Shown here one piece after another: positions 18,679 through 27,918 of a stretch of 64,000 nt of DNA; positions within the stretch are counted from its first letter, which is position 1; the number at the start of each line of letters is the position of its first letter. The DNA is from Silicimonas sp. Its GTDB lineage: Bacteria; Pseudomonadota; Alphaproteobacteria; Rhodobacterales; Rhodobacteraceae. Below the pieces are notes generated by a model. The model had not been told where the DNA came from, did no database searches, and saw nothing but the letters and a program-made list of their open reading frames with translations. The stretch covers positions 62,001 to 126,000 of the forward strand of contig JAJEFO010000122.1 of the NCBI GenBank assembly GCA_022820365.1, read 5' to 3'. The position numbers were made by a program, and so were the translations under genes.

Positions 18679-20642
18679 TTTGCCGCCACGTGCATCGTTT
18701 GCCGCCGCGCGCCGGCCGCCACGCGGAATCGCCGGTCGCTCAGCGAAAGCGCCCCACCAAGCGCCATGATGATTGCACCTGCCCAAATCCAGTTCGCGAA
18801 TGGCTTTATGTAGGTGCGCAAAGCCCAGCCGCCGCCATCCTGCGGATCGCCGATCACCAAGTAGACATCGCGGAAGACTCCGTTGTCGATGGCGGCCTCC
18901 GTGGTTGGCACCCCGGCAACGGGATAGATGCGCCTTTCCGGACGGAGTACCGCCACCTCGCGCCCGTTCCGAGCCACCCGGACTTCCGCCATCGTCGAAT
19001 GGTAATTTGGCCCCTGAACCTTGTTCACGCTGGCCAGAGTGAGTTCGTAGCGGCCAGCGTGAAAGGCCTCTCCTTCCCTGGCTATGCGTATGTCTTCGAC
19101 CTCCCATGCAAGCAGGAGCGAGATGCCGATCATCGTGATTCCAAGTCCCGCATGCGCGACCACCCGACCCCAATCGGATCGCGGCAACCTGATGGCGCGA
19201 CGCAGCCTCCCGGAATGCCTTTGTCCTGTTCGGGCCCAGAGATCCGCAACAGCGCCAAGGATGACCCAGCTGCCGAGCAAGGCCCCGACCGGACCCAACA
19301 TGGTTTGCCCTGTTCCGATCGCCCAAATGAAGGCCGCAATGCCGAATGCACACACTGCCGCCAGCCATACGGCCCGAACGGTCCGGCCCGCTCTTGCCCG
19401 CTTCCAGGGCATTACGGCTCCAAAGGGAAGGATCACGGCTAGCGCCATGAAGAAAGGCGTGAACGATGCATCGAAGAAGGGCGGCCCAACCGATACCTTT
19501 CGCGTGAATGCAAGCTCCGCAACGAGAGGCCAGACCGTGCCAACGAATACGACGAGTGCCGCAACTGCCAGCAAGACATTGTTCAGCACAAGCGCGCTCT
19601 CCCGGCTGACCGTGCCGAAGACGCCGACGCTTTGTATGGCGCTGGCGCGCATTGCGAAGAGCAGAAGTGCACCACCCATGAAGATCCCGGTCAGGGCAAG
19701 CAGATAGACCCCACGTTCGGGATCGTTGGCGAATGCGTGCACGCTGGTCAGAACGCCTGAACGCACGATGAACGCACCAATCAGCGAGAACCCGAACGCG
19801 AGAATTGCGAGAAGCAGCGTCCAGCTCTTCAGCGCCTCGCGCTTCTCGACGACGATGGCGGAATGCAAGAGCGCGACGGAAATCAACCAAGGCATGAACG
19901 ACGCGTTCTCGACAGGATCCCAGAACCAGAAACCGCCCCAGCCGAGTTCGTAATATGCCCACCAGGAACCAAGAGCGATGCCGACGGTCAGCGTGAGCCA
20001 GGCCAGTAGCGTCCATGGTCTGACCCACCTGCCCCATGCCGCGTCCACGCGACCTTCAATCAGGGCTGCAACGGCAAAGGAGAAAGACATGGATAGACCG
20101 ACATACCCCAAATAGAGAAAGGGCGGATGGAAGGCGAGGCCCGGATCCTGCAGCAGCGGATTCAGGTCGCGCCCGTTCATGGGCGGCACATCCAGGCGGA
20201 CGAACGGATTCGACGTGAAGATCAGGAAACTCAGGAAGGCGACGCCGATGGAAGCCTGGACTCCCAACACGCGCGCCCTCAGACCGTCCGGCAGATTGCC
20301 TCCAAACACGGCAACAAGGGCTCCGAAGAATGCCAGGATGAAGCACCAAAGCAACATGGAGCCTTCGTGGTTCCCCCAAACGCCGGAGACCTTGTAGATC
20401 GTCGGTTTCAGCGTGTGCGAATTCGCTGTCACCAAGCGAACGGAGAAGTCCGACGTGACAAATGCGTAGGTCAGGGCAGCGAACGCGACAGCAAGGAGCC
20501 CTGCCTGAATCAACGCCGCTGGTTCAGCCACGGCCATCCACGCATTCCAGCGCTTGTGGGCGCCGACAATGGGCAACACCGTCTGCAGGCAGGCTACGGC
20601 AAGTGCCAGAATCAGGGCAAAGTGTCCGATTTCGACGATCAT
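18675..20642 (-). CDS. ccmF: Haem lyase CcmF
   Basis: A 655-residue polytopic membrane protein that attaches haem to apocytochrome c together with CcmH. The tryptophan-rich WWD domain is GWGGFWFWDPVENASFMPW (around residues 233-251) and conserved histidines sit in GNHEGSMLLW, DPGLAFHPP and TSVHAFANDP. ATG 20642 gives MIVEIGHFALILA, the usual N-terminus. It overlaps ccmH. Upstream there is no ccmE: that gene is at 44706-45155, so a cluster that is normally contiguous is interrupted here by about 24 kb. Confidence 0.96.
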   Translation of the reverse strand: MIVEIGHFALILALAVACLQTVLPIVGAHKRWNAWMAVAEPAALIQAGLLAVAFAALTYAFVTSDFSVRLVTANSHTLKPTIYKVSGVWGNHEGSMLLWCFILAFFGALVAVFGGNLPDGLRARVLGVQASIGVAFLSFLIFTSNPFVRLDVPPMNGRDLNPLLQDPGLAFHPPFLYLGYVGLSMSFSFAVAALIEGRVDAAWGRWVRPWTLLAWLTLTVGIALGSWWAYYELGWGGFWFWDPVENASFMPWLISVALLHSAIVVEKREALKSWTLLLAILAFGFSLIGAFIVRSGVLTSVHAFANDPERGVYLLALTGIFMGGALLLFAMRASAIQSVGVFGTVSRESALVLNNVLLAVAALVVFVGTVWPLVAELAFTRKVSVGPPFFDASFTPFFMALAVILPFGAVMPWKRARAGRTVRAVWLAAVCAFGIAAFIWAIGTGQTMLGPVGALLGSWVILGAVADLWARTGQRHSGRLRRAIRLPRSDWGRVVAHAGLGITMIGISLLLAWEVEDIRIAREGEAFHAGRYELTLASVNKVQGPNYHSTMAEVRVARNGREVAVLRPERRIYPVAGVPTTEAAIDNGVFRDVYLVIGDPQDGGGWALRTYIKPFANWIWAGAIIMALGGALSLSDRRFRVAAGARRQTMHVAAK

Positions 20643-20850
20643 GTGCCAGAACGTAGTGCCTGCCGAGCAGGTCGCCAAGTGCACAACGCAGTAAGCGCCC
20701 TCGGTGGCGTCAGATTCCAGATGACTGAAATCACGTCAAAATTTGAGGAACATCGCCATGGCGGAGATCGCCGTCTTCGCTGAGGCCGGCTGGCCGCGAT
20801 CTCGGCAGTCCATTCTCAAACAAGGGAAACTCCTGGATCAATCGCCTTGC

Positions 20851-22335
20851 TCACAACAACTCCGCAAGCTTCAGCCTTTGAATCTTGCCGGACGGCCCTT
20901 TTGGAAGCTCGTCAAGGAAGTGAATCGCATCCGGTGACTTGAAACTCCCAAGCCGCTCCCTGCAGAACATGAGGAGATCGCTGGCCTCCAGCAGCGACCC
21001 GGTCCGAATTCGAACGGCGGCTTCCACGGTTTCTCCGTAGCGGCTGCAGATTCGAGAAAATGCGGCCGCTTCAATGACATCGGGATGTGCATAGAGCGCC
21101 TCATCCACCTCTCGTGGTGCGATGTTTTCGCCACCCTTGATGATGAGTTCGTTCAAGCGTCCGGTTACGAAGACGTACCCGTCTTCGTCCATGCGGGCCA
21201 GATCACCTGTCCGAAGCCAACCATCGCGAAACGTCACTTGGGTGGCTTCAGGGTCCTTGAGATATTCGCGCATGACATTGGGGCCGCGCACGACGATTTC
21301 ACCTTCATCGCCGCACGCCACCTCCGTGCCATCAGCCCCCTGGACGGCCACTTCGCAGCCGTAGGCAATGCCCGGTGAGCCAATCTTCCGGAGCGCGGGC
21401 GGCTGGGGATTCGACAGGATCTGCGCTGCGGTCTCGGTCAGCCCCATGGTCTCGACAATAGGCACGTTGAAACGCGCCTCGAAGGCTGTCTGCGTTTCCA
21501 CCGCCAAGGCCGAGGAGGCCGAGCGCCCGAAACGGATGCGCGCCCGGCAGGCCGGGTCAGGCTCTCCCGCGCCGTGCAGGAGATGCGAAATGATCGTCGG
21601 GACGACCGAGAACCACGTGACCTCGCCCTCCGCGGCCTGTTCCCAAAAGCGCGAAGCCGAGAACCTTGCCACCATCGCCAGAGAGCCGCCGGAGACGAGG
21701 CTGCCCATCACCGTCACGCAGAGCCCGTTGATGTGATAGATCGGCAGTGCGCAGAAGCCGCGGTCCTGCGAGGTCAAGTCATGGGCAATCGAGGTCGTCC
21801 AGCCGCCGGCCAGCAGACTTGCGTGAGTGTGGACCACCCCCTTTGGGTGCCCCGTTGTGCCCGAGGTATACATCAACAGCGCGTCGTCACCGGGCCCCAC
21901 ACCGAACAGCGGCGAATTGCCATCCGCGTCCAACGGCACGATGCTGATCGCGGTGCCAATTGCGGCGTCGAACAATGCCCGCGAGTCAGCATGCACATAT
22001 GCGAGCCGCGCCTCTGAGTGTGCCAGCGCATAGGCAATCGCGTCGCGACCCGCTGCAAGGTTGATCATGGTTGCGCGAAATCCGCCAACCAGGGTGCCAT
22101 AGAGCGCGGTCACAGCCTCCGGTCCGTTTGGGGCGACGATGGCGACGCTGTCGCTCTTGCTCGCGCCACGGGCGGTCAGCGCACCGGCAAATCGGCGCGC
22201 CGCGGCGCGCAGTTCGGCCCAGTAGAGCGTGCGTCCGGAATCGGGGAACACGACCGCCACACCGCCACCCCTTGCCCTCGCGTCGAGCCAGTCGCGAACC
22301 GTGCCCTCGGGCGGATGCTCACCTGACGGCTTCAT
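20851..22335 (-). CDS. AMP-forming acyl-CoA ligase, probable sulfoacetate-CoA ligase (SauT-like)
   Basis: A 494-residue ANL-superfamily ligase. Motifs: P-loop MYTSGTTGHPKGVVHTH (about 155-171), GLTETAA, GWLRTGDLARMDEDGYVFVTGR and the C-terminal catalytic lysine in PSGKIQRLKL. It activates a carboxylate to its CoA thioester through an adenylate. The gene overlaps the stop of the acylating aldehyde dehydrogenase by ATGA, and together with a LacI regulator and a dedicated transporter this copies the logic of the sauRSTU sulfoacetate operon of Cupriavidus necator, where SauT makes sulfoacetyl-CoA. That substrate is an inference from context; other short carboxylates are possible. Confidence 0.75.
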   Translation of the reverse strand: MKPSGEHPPEGTVRDWLDARARGGGVAVVFPDSGRTLYWAELRAAARRFAGALTARGASKSDSVAIVAPNGPEAVTALYGTLVGGFRATMINLAAGRDAIAYALAHSEARLAYVHADSRALFDAAIGTAISIVPLDADGNSPLFGVGPGDDALLMYTSGTTGHPKGVVHTHASLLAGGWTTSIAHDLTSQDRGFCALPIYHINGLCVTVMGSLVSGGSLAMVARFSASRFWEQAAEGEVTWFSVVPTIISHLLHGAGEPDPACRARIRFGRSASSALAVETQTAFEARFNVPIVETMGLTETAAQILSNPQPPALRKIGSPGIAYGCEVAVQGADGTEVACGDEGEIVVRGPNVMREYLKDPEATQVTFRDGWLRTGDLARMDEDGYVFVTGRLNELIIKGGENIAPREVDEALYAHPDVIEAAAFSRICSRYGETVEAAVRIRTGSLLEASDLLMFCRERLGSFKSPDAIHFLDELPKGPSGKIQRLKLAELL

Positions 22336-23729
22336 CTTCCAGCATCTCGCCAATACCCATCGAAGATGTCGTCGAGCGAAGGTTCACGCGAAGGAATTTC
22401 TCGTACGATCTTGGTCGATTGCATGAAGTGCCGCCAGTGCAGGTTGTCGTCGATCACATTGCCGCCCCAAGACCCGCAGCCCATCGACAGCGAAAACGGC
22501 ATTCCGTTTGTAAACGCGCCGCCGGTGGCAAAACAATGCGCCTGGTTGACGATGACACGGCTGGTCGGAATGGCTTTGGCGAGTGTCATGGCACGCCCGT
22601 CATCGGTCGAATGCAGGCCTACTGAATGCCCCGCCCCCTGGTGCAACTGGATCTCGCGCGCGATCCGTACCGCATCGTCAAAGTCCTCGGCACGATAGAG
22701 TGCCAGCACTCGACTGAGTTTCTCGCCCGACAGCGGATGGTCGGGGCCAATGCCGCTGGTCGGCACAGCGATGTATTCGGTGCCTTCGGGAACCACGAGT
22801 CCCAAGGCGGCAATCATTTTGTCCGAGTCCTGGGCGACGACCGAACGATTCAGATGTCCGTCTGGCCAAAGCTTGGCGACAAGGCCCGCCTCGTCGTCGA
22901 TCAACGCACCGCCGGCCAAAGCCATCTTGGCCACGAAGGCCTTGTAGACCGCATCGACAACCACGGCTGAGTTTTCTGATGAACAGGACGTGGCGTTGTC
23001 AAATGTCTTCGACGCACGGATCTTCTCAGCCGCAGCGTCAAGATCGGCGGTCTCGTCGATGATTACTGTCGCGTTGCCCGTGCCGACAGCCACGGCAGGC
23101 GTGCCTGCGGTCTGAGCGCGGTGGACGTTGTTTTGGCTGCCAGTGCAGATGATCTTGTCACAGGCCTCCATCAAGCGCTGGGTCTTTTCTTTCGAGCCGG
23201 GCGCAGGAACCATGAGCACCAGATCGGAATCCTCGCCGATCTTGGCAAACTCGGCATGGATGAACTCCAGCAATCGCTCGCACGAGGCGACACCTTTGGG
23301 CGACGGTGCCACCATGATCGAGTTGCCGCACTTCAGCGCGTTAATGATGTTGTTGGCGGGCGTCGCGATCGGATTGGTCGAGGGCACGATTGCCCCGACG
23401 ACTCCCATCGGACGGGCAATTTCGGTGATGCCGATCTCGGCATCGTCGCGGATCACGCCATGGGTCTGCACACCCATGATGTCGCGCATCAAACCCAGGG
23501 TCTTGCGATGGTTCTTGACAATCTTGTCGGGCACGTTGCCGAGCCCCGTTGTGGCCACCGCCAGTTCGGCCAACTCGCGGTTGCGCTCGGGCTCCATGAT
23601 TGCCCAGGCGACGGCTTGTGCGGCTCGGTCGTAGCGGTCTTGGCTACCCTCTCGTTCGTATGCCGCCTGCGCAGCGCGGGACCGCGCAATGATGGCGTCG
23701 AGTTCTGCGATGGGATCGGGAGCGTTCAT
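22332..23729 (-). CDS. CoA-acylating aldehyde dehydrogenase, probable sulfoacetaldehyde dehydrogenase (SauS-like)
   Basis: A 465-residue NAD(P)-dependent, CoA-acylating aldehyde dehydrogenase. The catalytic Cys249 lies in FDNATSCSSEN, and GVVGAIVPSTNPIATPANN is the cofactor stretch of the EutE/SauS group rather than of ordinary ALDHs. In the sulfoacetate route SauS reduces sulfoacetyl-CoA to sulfoacetaldehyde, which Xsc then cleaves; xsc is not in this window. The start was set at ATG 23729 (MNAPDPIAELD) because the 15 residues before it look non-conserved. Translationally coupled to the ligase. Assignment rests on motif plus neighbourhood. Confidence 0.75.
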   Translation of the reverse strand: MNAPDPIAELDAIIARSRAAQAAYEREGSQDRYDRAAQAVAWAIMEPERNRELAELAVATTGLGNVPDKIVKNHRKTLGLMRDIMGVQTHGVIRDDAEIGITEIARPMGVVGAIVPSTNPIATPANNIINALKCGNSIMVAPSPKGVASCERLLEFIHAEFAKIGEDSDLVLMVPAPGSKEKTQRLMEACDKIICTGSQNNVHRAQTAGTPAVAVGTGNATVIIDETADLDAAAEKIRASKTFDNATSCSSENSAVVVDAVYKAFVAKMALAGGALIDDEAGLVAKLWPDGHLNRSVVAQDSDKMIAALGLVVPEGTEYIAVPTSGIGPDHPLSGEKLSRVLALYRAEDFDDAVRIAREIQLHQGAGHSVGLHSTDDGRAMTLAKAIPTSRVIVNQAHCFATGGAFTNGMPFSLSMGCGSWGGNVIDDNLHWRHFMQSTKIVREIPSREPSLDDIFDGYWRDAGR

Positions 23730-23795
23730 GGAACCATCCGTCGGGCATGGCGGCAGGGCGGGCAACAAGCCCACCCTGCACTTGGTCTCGTGGCA

Positions 23796-24758
23796 TCAAA
23801 GTCCGGCGAGCAGTTCTTTCAAGGCAACTTCTCGAGCTTTCCACATCTCGATCACCTCGTCGCGGGTCATGATGTGCATGGGCGAGCCGCCAGCCTTCAT
23901 CTTAGAGGCCACGCGGCCGTTGGCGAACATGGTCGGCACCACTTCAGCCAGCTTGTCAATGATTGGCTGCGGCGTACCCTTGGGCACCATCACGCCGCGG
24001 AAGTTCACCGACGAGTTGTCGATGTCAAAGCCCTGCTCCTTCAGCGTCGGCACGTCGGGAAGGAAATCGTTCCGTTCCAGATCGAAGACGCCGAGAATCT
24101 TGACGTTGCCGGCCTCGCGGGCCCGGAACGCATCAGACAGGTTGTTGACGCCGCCGAGAACTTCGCCGGCGATGACGGCCTTCATTGCGCCAGCACCACC
24201 CTGGTTGTTCGGGATGTAGGCCAGTTTCACGCCTGCGGCCTTTTCCAGCTGCAGCGCAGCGATGTGGTGGCCGACGAAGAGACCCGCACCGGAGAAGGTC
24301 AGCTTGCCCGGGTTGGCCGCCGCGTAATCGACCACGTCGTTCATCGAGTTGAACTCGCTGTCCGCGGCGACAACGAATACCGCCGGGTCGGCACCCCAGT
24401 TGGCGATGGGTTCGAAGCTGTCGGCGGAGTAGGACACGCCGCCCTCGATCGACTGAGCGATGAAGTGCGGGATGTTGTAGGCACCGAGCGTATAGCCGTC
24501 GGATTCCGCCTGCCCGGCGAACCAGTTCCAGCCGACGCGACCGCCGGCGCCCGGCTTGTTGATGATCGCGATCGGCATGCCAAGTGCATCTTCGTTGCCC
24601 GCAGTCATGGTCACGATTCGCGCCTGGAAGTCAGTTGCTCCTCCGGCACCGTAGCTGACCATCAACATGATCGGTCGCTCGGGGTAGTTCTCGTCGGCCA
24701 ATGCGCTGCCGGCCAGGGCCGCCAGCGCAATGGCGGCTGATGCTGTCAGTTTCTTCAT
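23796..24758 (-). CDS. Tripartite tricarboxylate transporter substrate-binding protein (TctC/Bug family)
   Basis: A 320-residue periplasmic receptor with signal peptide MKKLTASAAIALAALAGSA. YPERPIMLMVSYGAGGATDFQAR, IINKPGAGGRVGWN and FLPDVPTLKEQG are Bug-family hallmarks. It binds a carboxylate-type ligand and hands it to the TctA/TctB membrane pair encoded upstream. GGAGG stands before the start. In this operon it probably captures the same acid that the ligase and dehydrogenase downstream process. Confidence 0.9.
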   Translation of the reverse strand: MKKLTASAAIALAALAGSALADENYPERPIMLMVSYGAGGATDFQARIVTMTAGNEDALGMPIAIINKPGAGGRVGWNWFAGQAESDGYTLGAYNIPHFIAQSIEGGVSYSADSFEPIANWGADPAVFVVAADSEFNSMNDVVDYAAANPGKLTFSGAGLFVGHHIAALQLEKAAGVKLAYIPNNQGGAGAMKAVIAGEVLGGVNNLSDAFRAREAGNVKILGVFDLERNDFLPDVPTLKEQGFDIDNSSVNFRGVMVPKGTPQPIIDKLAEVVPTMFANGRVASKMKAGGSPMHIMTRDEVIEMWKAREVALKELLAGL

Positions 24759-24801
24759 GTGGGTCCTCCTTTCGGACTGGTTGGTCTGCCGCTCTTGCGG
24801 T

Positions 24802-25266
24802 TCAGAAGAAGATCTCTCGCGGTGTGAAGACGTTCAGCAGCCTCGCGAAGAGACCGTACATGACCACCAGGAATCCGGCGGTGATGAGAATGCGCTTGAT
24901 CCAGCTCTTCAGCTCGCCGTGCGGGGCAGGATCGTAAAGCGACAACAAGACGAAGAACGCGATGGTCGAGGCCGTATAGAATCCCAGAGCTTTCGCAGCC
25001 CAGAAAACGAAAATCAGCGACACGGCCAGGCCCGGCGCGATATTGATCATCGCCTCCCGGACCAGACCGTTGCCGATCTTGGTACGGCCAAGGAGCGCCT
25101 TGCCGAATGTCCAAAGAGCAAGCACGACGAACACCGTCGAGATGATCCGGGGGAATAGATACGCGGCCGCCGGTTCCTGAGTGTAGCTGATGTAAGCGAC
25201 GGAAACGCCGACTGCAGAAACCAGCCCGCTGGCGAAAATGTGCTGCATGCGCGGCAGATCGGTCAT
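24802..25266 (-). CDS. Tripartite tricarboxylate transporter small membrane subunit (TctB)
   Basis: A 154-residue protein with four hydrophobic segments (around LVSAVGVSVAYIS, IISTVFVVLALWTF, IAPGLAVSLIFVFWAAKALGF and ILITAGFLVVMYGLFARLL), the size and topology of TctB. Its start overlaps the stop of the large subunit by four bases. It is poorly conserved in sequence across the family, so the call relies on position between TctA and TctC and on topology. Confidence 0.82.
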   Translation of the reverse strand: MTDLPRMQHIFASGLVSAVGVSVAYISYTQEPAAAYLFPRIISTVFVVLALWTFGKALLGRTKIGNGLVREAMINIAPGLAVSLIFVFWAAKALGFYTASTIAFFVLLSLYDPAPHGELKSWIKRILITAGFLVVMYGLFARLLNVFTPREIFF

Positions 25267-26792
25267 GAGATCGCCCCTTTCTTGGCCACGGCCTCCTCCT
25301 TCGCCGTGTGACGGCGCTGGCGCAGTTCCAGCCAGACCGAATAGCCGATCGAGGCGACCGCGACGGCGATCAGCGCAATGTTCAGCGGCCCTGTGAAGAA
25401 GTAGCTGCCGATACTCGATGTCGCATTGGCGATCATTGAACCTTGCACGAAATTTGCTTCGGCGATCGGTCCCAGGATCAGACCCAGAACCAGCGGGGCC
25501 GCCGAAAAGCCGAAGCGTTCAAGGAAATACATGCCGGTTCCAAGGGCGGCCATGACATAAACGTCGCCCATCGAATGCTGCACGGAATAGCTACCGAACA
25601 CGGCCAAGCCCAGTACCACCGCGGCCATTATCGCGTTCGGCACCTGTGCAACGCGCGCTGCCAGCCCTGCAACATAGAGGCCGAAAATGCACATCAAGAT
25701 CTGTCCAATCAGCATCGAGTTAATGAAAGTCCAGGCCACGTCGGGATGATTGTCGAAAAGGTCCGAACCAGGGAAAATGCCATGGATCAGGAGACCCCCC
25801 AGCAGCACCGCCGCTGTGGGGGAGCCAGGAATCGACAGCGTCAGAAGCGGGACGAGGCTGGGCCCGACCATGGCGTTGTTGGCACTCTCTGCCGCGATCA
25901 CGCCTTCGGGATGGCCGGTTCCGAACTTGTCGCGTTCCGGACTCATTTTCTTGGACTGGTCATACGCGACCAGCCCGGCGATCTGTCCGCCTACTCCCGG
26001 GATAAGACCGATGATCGAACCTGTGACCGTGCCGATAGACAACGCGCGCAGACGCGAGAACACCTCGCTGAAGGCCTTGGAGATCGGGTGGCGTTCGACG
26101 GTCAGGATTTCGGCATCGAGCGATCGTCGCCCGCCCGCGAACATGCTGATCACCTGCGGGATCGCAAAAAGACCAATCAGCGCCGGAATCACGTTGATCC
26201 CGCCCGATACGGCATCGTGAAAAATGAACCGCTGCGCACCCATAATGTCGTCGAACCCGACGGTGGCGAGCCAAAGCCCGATACAGCCGGACAGCAAGCC
26301 CTTCACGACAGAACTGGAATCGAGCGAGCCGATCACGGTTACACCCAGGATCGCCAGCCAAAAGAGGTGCGATGGGCCGAAAGCCAGAGCCCATTGCGCC
26401 AGGACCGGAGTGAGGAATATCAACAGGAGCACGCCAAACACGCCACCCACCGCAGAAGCCAGGAACGACAACTGCAGCGCACGTGCACCTTGCCCTTTCT
26501 TGGCCATTGCGTGGCCGTCAAGCGTCGTAGCGATATTGGCCGGCGCACCCGGGATCTTCAGCAGGATCGCGCTGACCGCGCCGCCCGCGACGGTGGACGT
26601 GTAAGCCGCGCCCAAAAGGATCAGCCCCTGTGCCGGTTCCAGCTTGAAGGTGAAGGGTATCAAGAGCGCCACCGCCATCGTCGGCGAGAGCCCGGGCGTC
26701 GCACCCAGAATCAACCCTCCAATCGTGCCGATAAGCAACAAGCCGAAATTGATCGGCGTGAACACATCCCCGAAGTAAGCCAGAAATTCCAA
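25263..26792 (-). CDS. Tripartite tricarboxylate transporter large membrane subunit (TctA)
   Basis: A 509-residue polytopic protein with about a dozen membrane segments. GGLILGATPGLSPTMAVALL near the N-terminus and IPGVGGQIAGLVAYDQSKK in the middle are family signatures. It forms the cation-coupled channel of the transporter. First gene of the five-gene minus-strand operon (tctA, tctB, tctC, sauS-like, sauT-like), divergent from the LacI-type regulator. It replaces the MFS transporter SauU of the Cupriavidus operon. Confidence 0.93.
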   Translation of the reverse strand: MEFLAYFGDVFTPINFGLLLIGTIGGLILGATPGLSPTMAVALLIPFTFKLEPAQGLILLGAAYTSTVAGGAVSAILLKIPGAPANIATTLDGHAMAKKGQGARALQLSFLASAVGGVFGVLLLIFLTPVLAQWALAFGPSHLFWLAILGVTVIGSLDSSSVVKGLLSGCIGLWLATVGFDDIMGAQRFIFHDAVSGGINVIPALIGLFAIPQVISMFAGGRRSLDAEILTVERHPISKAFSEVFSRLRALSIGTVTGSIIGLIPGVGGQIAGLVAYDQSKKMSPERDKFGTGHPEGVIAAESANNAMVGPSLVPLLTLSIPGSPTAAVLLGGLLIHGIFPGSDLFDNHPDVAWTFINSMLIGQILMCIFGLYVAGLAARVAQVPNAIMAAVVLGLAVFGSYSVQHSMGDVYVMAALGTGMYFLERFGFSAAPLVLGLILGPIAEANFVQGSMIANATSSIGSYFFTGPLNIALIAVAVASIGYSVWLELRQRRHTAKEEAVAKKGAIS

Positions 26793-26840
26793 TTCGGGCG
26801 CCCTTTGTCTTCCATGGCGGTTGACAGATCAGACTACGTG

Positions 26841-26868
26841 ATGAAAATAGTTTTGCAAATGTTTTCAT
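26841..26868. promoter_or_regulatory. Palindromic operator candidate between tctA and lacI-type gene
   Basis: In the 109-base divergent gap, ATGAAAA (26841-26847) and TTTTCAT (26862-26868) form an inverted repeat with a 14-base spacer, and the centre holds the self-complementary TTTGCAAA (26852-26859). Palindromes with a central GC or CG step are typical of LacI-family operators. Binding by the adjacent regulator is inference. Confidence 0.5.
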
Positions 26869-26901
26869 TTTTGACCGTGATCTGCTAGACAACACAATGA
26901 T

Positions 26902-27918
26902 ATGAAAGAGAAAAAGGCCGACATCATTGCTGTTGCCAAGGCCGCACGCGTATCTGCTTCGACTGTGTCGCGCAGCTTCAACCATCCCGAATTGGTCAAA
27001 GCGGCGACTCGCAAGAAGATCGATGTCGCGGTGCGGCGGCTAGGCTACATCCGCAATCGTGCCGCCCAGACAATCCACGGCATTCGCGGCGGCACGATCG
27101 GCCTGATCGTGCCGACAGTTGATCATGCAATTTTTGCCGAATTGATCCAGAGCTTTTCCGAAAACGTGGAGGAACAGGGATTCACGATCCTGCTGGCGTC
27201 GCACGGCTATCGGCTGGAACGCGAATACGCGATAGCCCGGAAGATGCTCGAGCACCGGGTGGACGGCATGGCCTTGATTGGCCTGGAGCACTCAGACGAT
27301 ACATATGGCCTGCTGCAGCAGCAGAACACGCCGACGGTCTTGCTCTGGAACTACTCGGACGACGCCCCGATGCCCTGCGTCGGATCCGACAATTACCTGG
27401 CTGGCCACCTGATTGGCGAGCATGTGGTGCGCCTTGGCCATCGTTCGATCGCTGCGGTTTTTCCGCCGATTTCAGGAAATGACCGCGCATTGCAGCGGCT
27501 GTCCGGCGTCGAGGATGCGCTCGCCGCCCGAGGGCTGAAGATCGCGGAGAGCTGGCGATTGGAGACGCCGTACAGCGTTTCGGCCGCGAAGGAGAAAGTT
27601 GCCGGGCTGATCTCGTTCCCGCGGCGTCCTACAGCGATCATCTGCGGCAATGACGTTCTTGCCTGGGGCGCTCTTCATGCACTCAGGAGGGCTGGAGTCT
27701 CGGTACCGGGGGACGTGACGATTACGGGGATCGGCGATTTCCACGGGTCCAAGGATTTCGAACCAAGCCTGACGACTGTCCGAATTCCGGCGCGTACCAT
27801 CGGATCGAAGGCCGCCAGGTTGATTGTTACGCTCATCAGCAAAGAAAGCGCCTCTGAAAGCGGGGAACTTGTTTCACCCGAACTGCTGATGAGGTCGACC
27901 AGCGGCCCAGTACGCTAG
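26902..27918 (+). CDS. LacI-family transcriptional regulator (SauR-like position)
   Basis: A 338-residue regulator: an N-terminal LacI HTH (DIIAVAKAARVSASTVSRSF, then the hinge-helix region RNRAAQTIHG) and a periplasmic-binding-protein-like effector domain (TIGLIVPTVDHAIFAEL onward, ITGIGDFHGSKDFEPSLTTV near the end). It is divergent from the transporter-dehydrogenase-ligase operon and probably represses it until the substrate or its CoA ester appears. The Cupriavidus SauR is also LacI-type, which supports the context. A LacI fold does not by itself reveal the effector. Confidence 0.88.
   Translation: MKEKKADIIAVAKAARVSASTVSRSFNHPELVKAATRKKIDVAVRRLGYIRNRAAQTIHGIRGGTIGLIVPTVDHAIFAELIQSFSENVEEQGFTILLASHGYRLEREYAIARKMLEHRVDGMALIGLEHSDDTYGLLQQQNTPTVLLWNYSDDAPMPCVGSDNYLAGHLIGEHVVRLGHRSIAAVFPPISGNDRALQRLSGVEDALAARGLKIAESWRLETPYSVSAAKEKVAGLISFPRRPTAIICGNDVLAWGALHALRRAGVSVPGDVTITGIGDFHGSKDFEPSLTTVRIPARTIGSKAARLIVTLISKESASESGELVSPELLMRSTSGPVR

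Noticed and set aside
18232-20037. A 601-residue minus-strand protein ending in CcmH
   Set aside because: Only the last 148 residues are CcmH; the rest is an out-of-frame reading of ccmF. The GTG at 18678 is the real start.
23121-24740. 539-codon plus-strand open frame
   Set aside because: Antisense to the acylating aldehyde dehydrogenase and TctC genes; composition is not protein-like.
25443-26888. 481-codon plus-strand open frame
   Set aside because: Antisense to TctA; rich in Arg, His and Gln as expected from a mirror frame.
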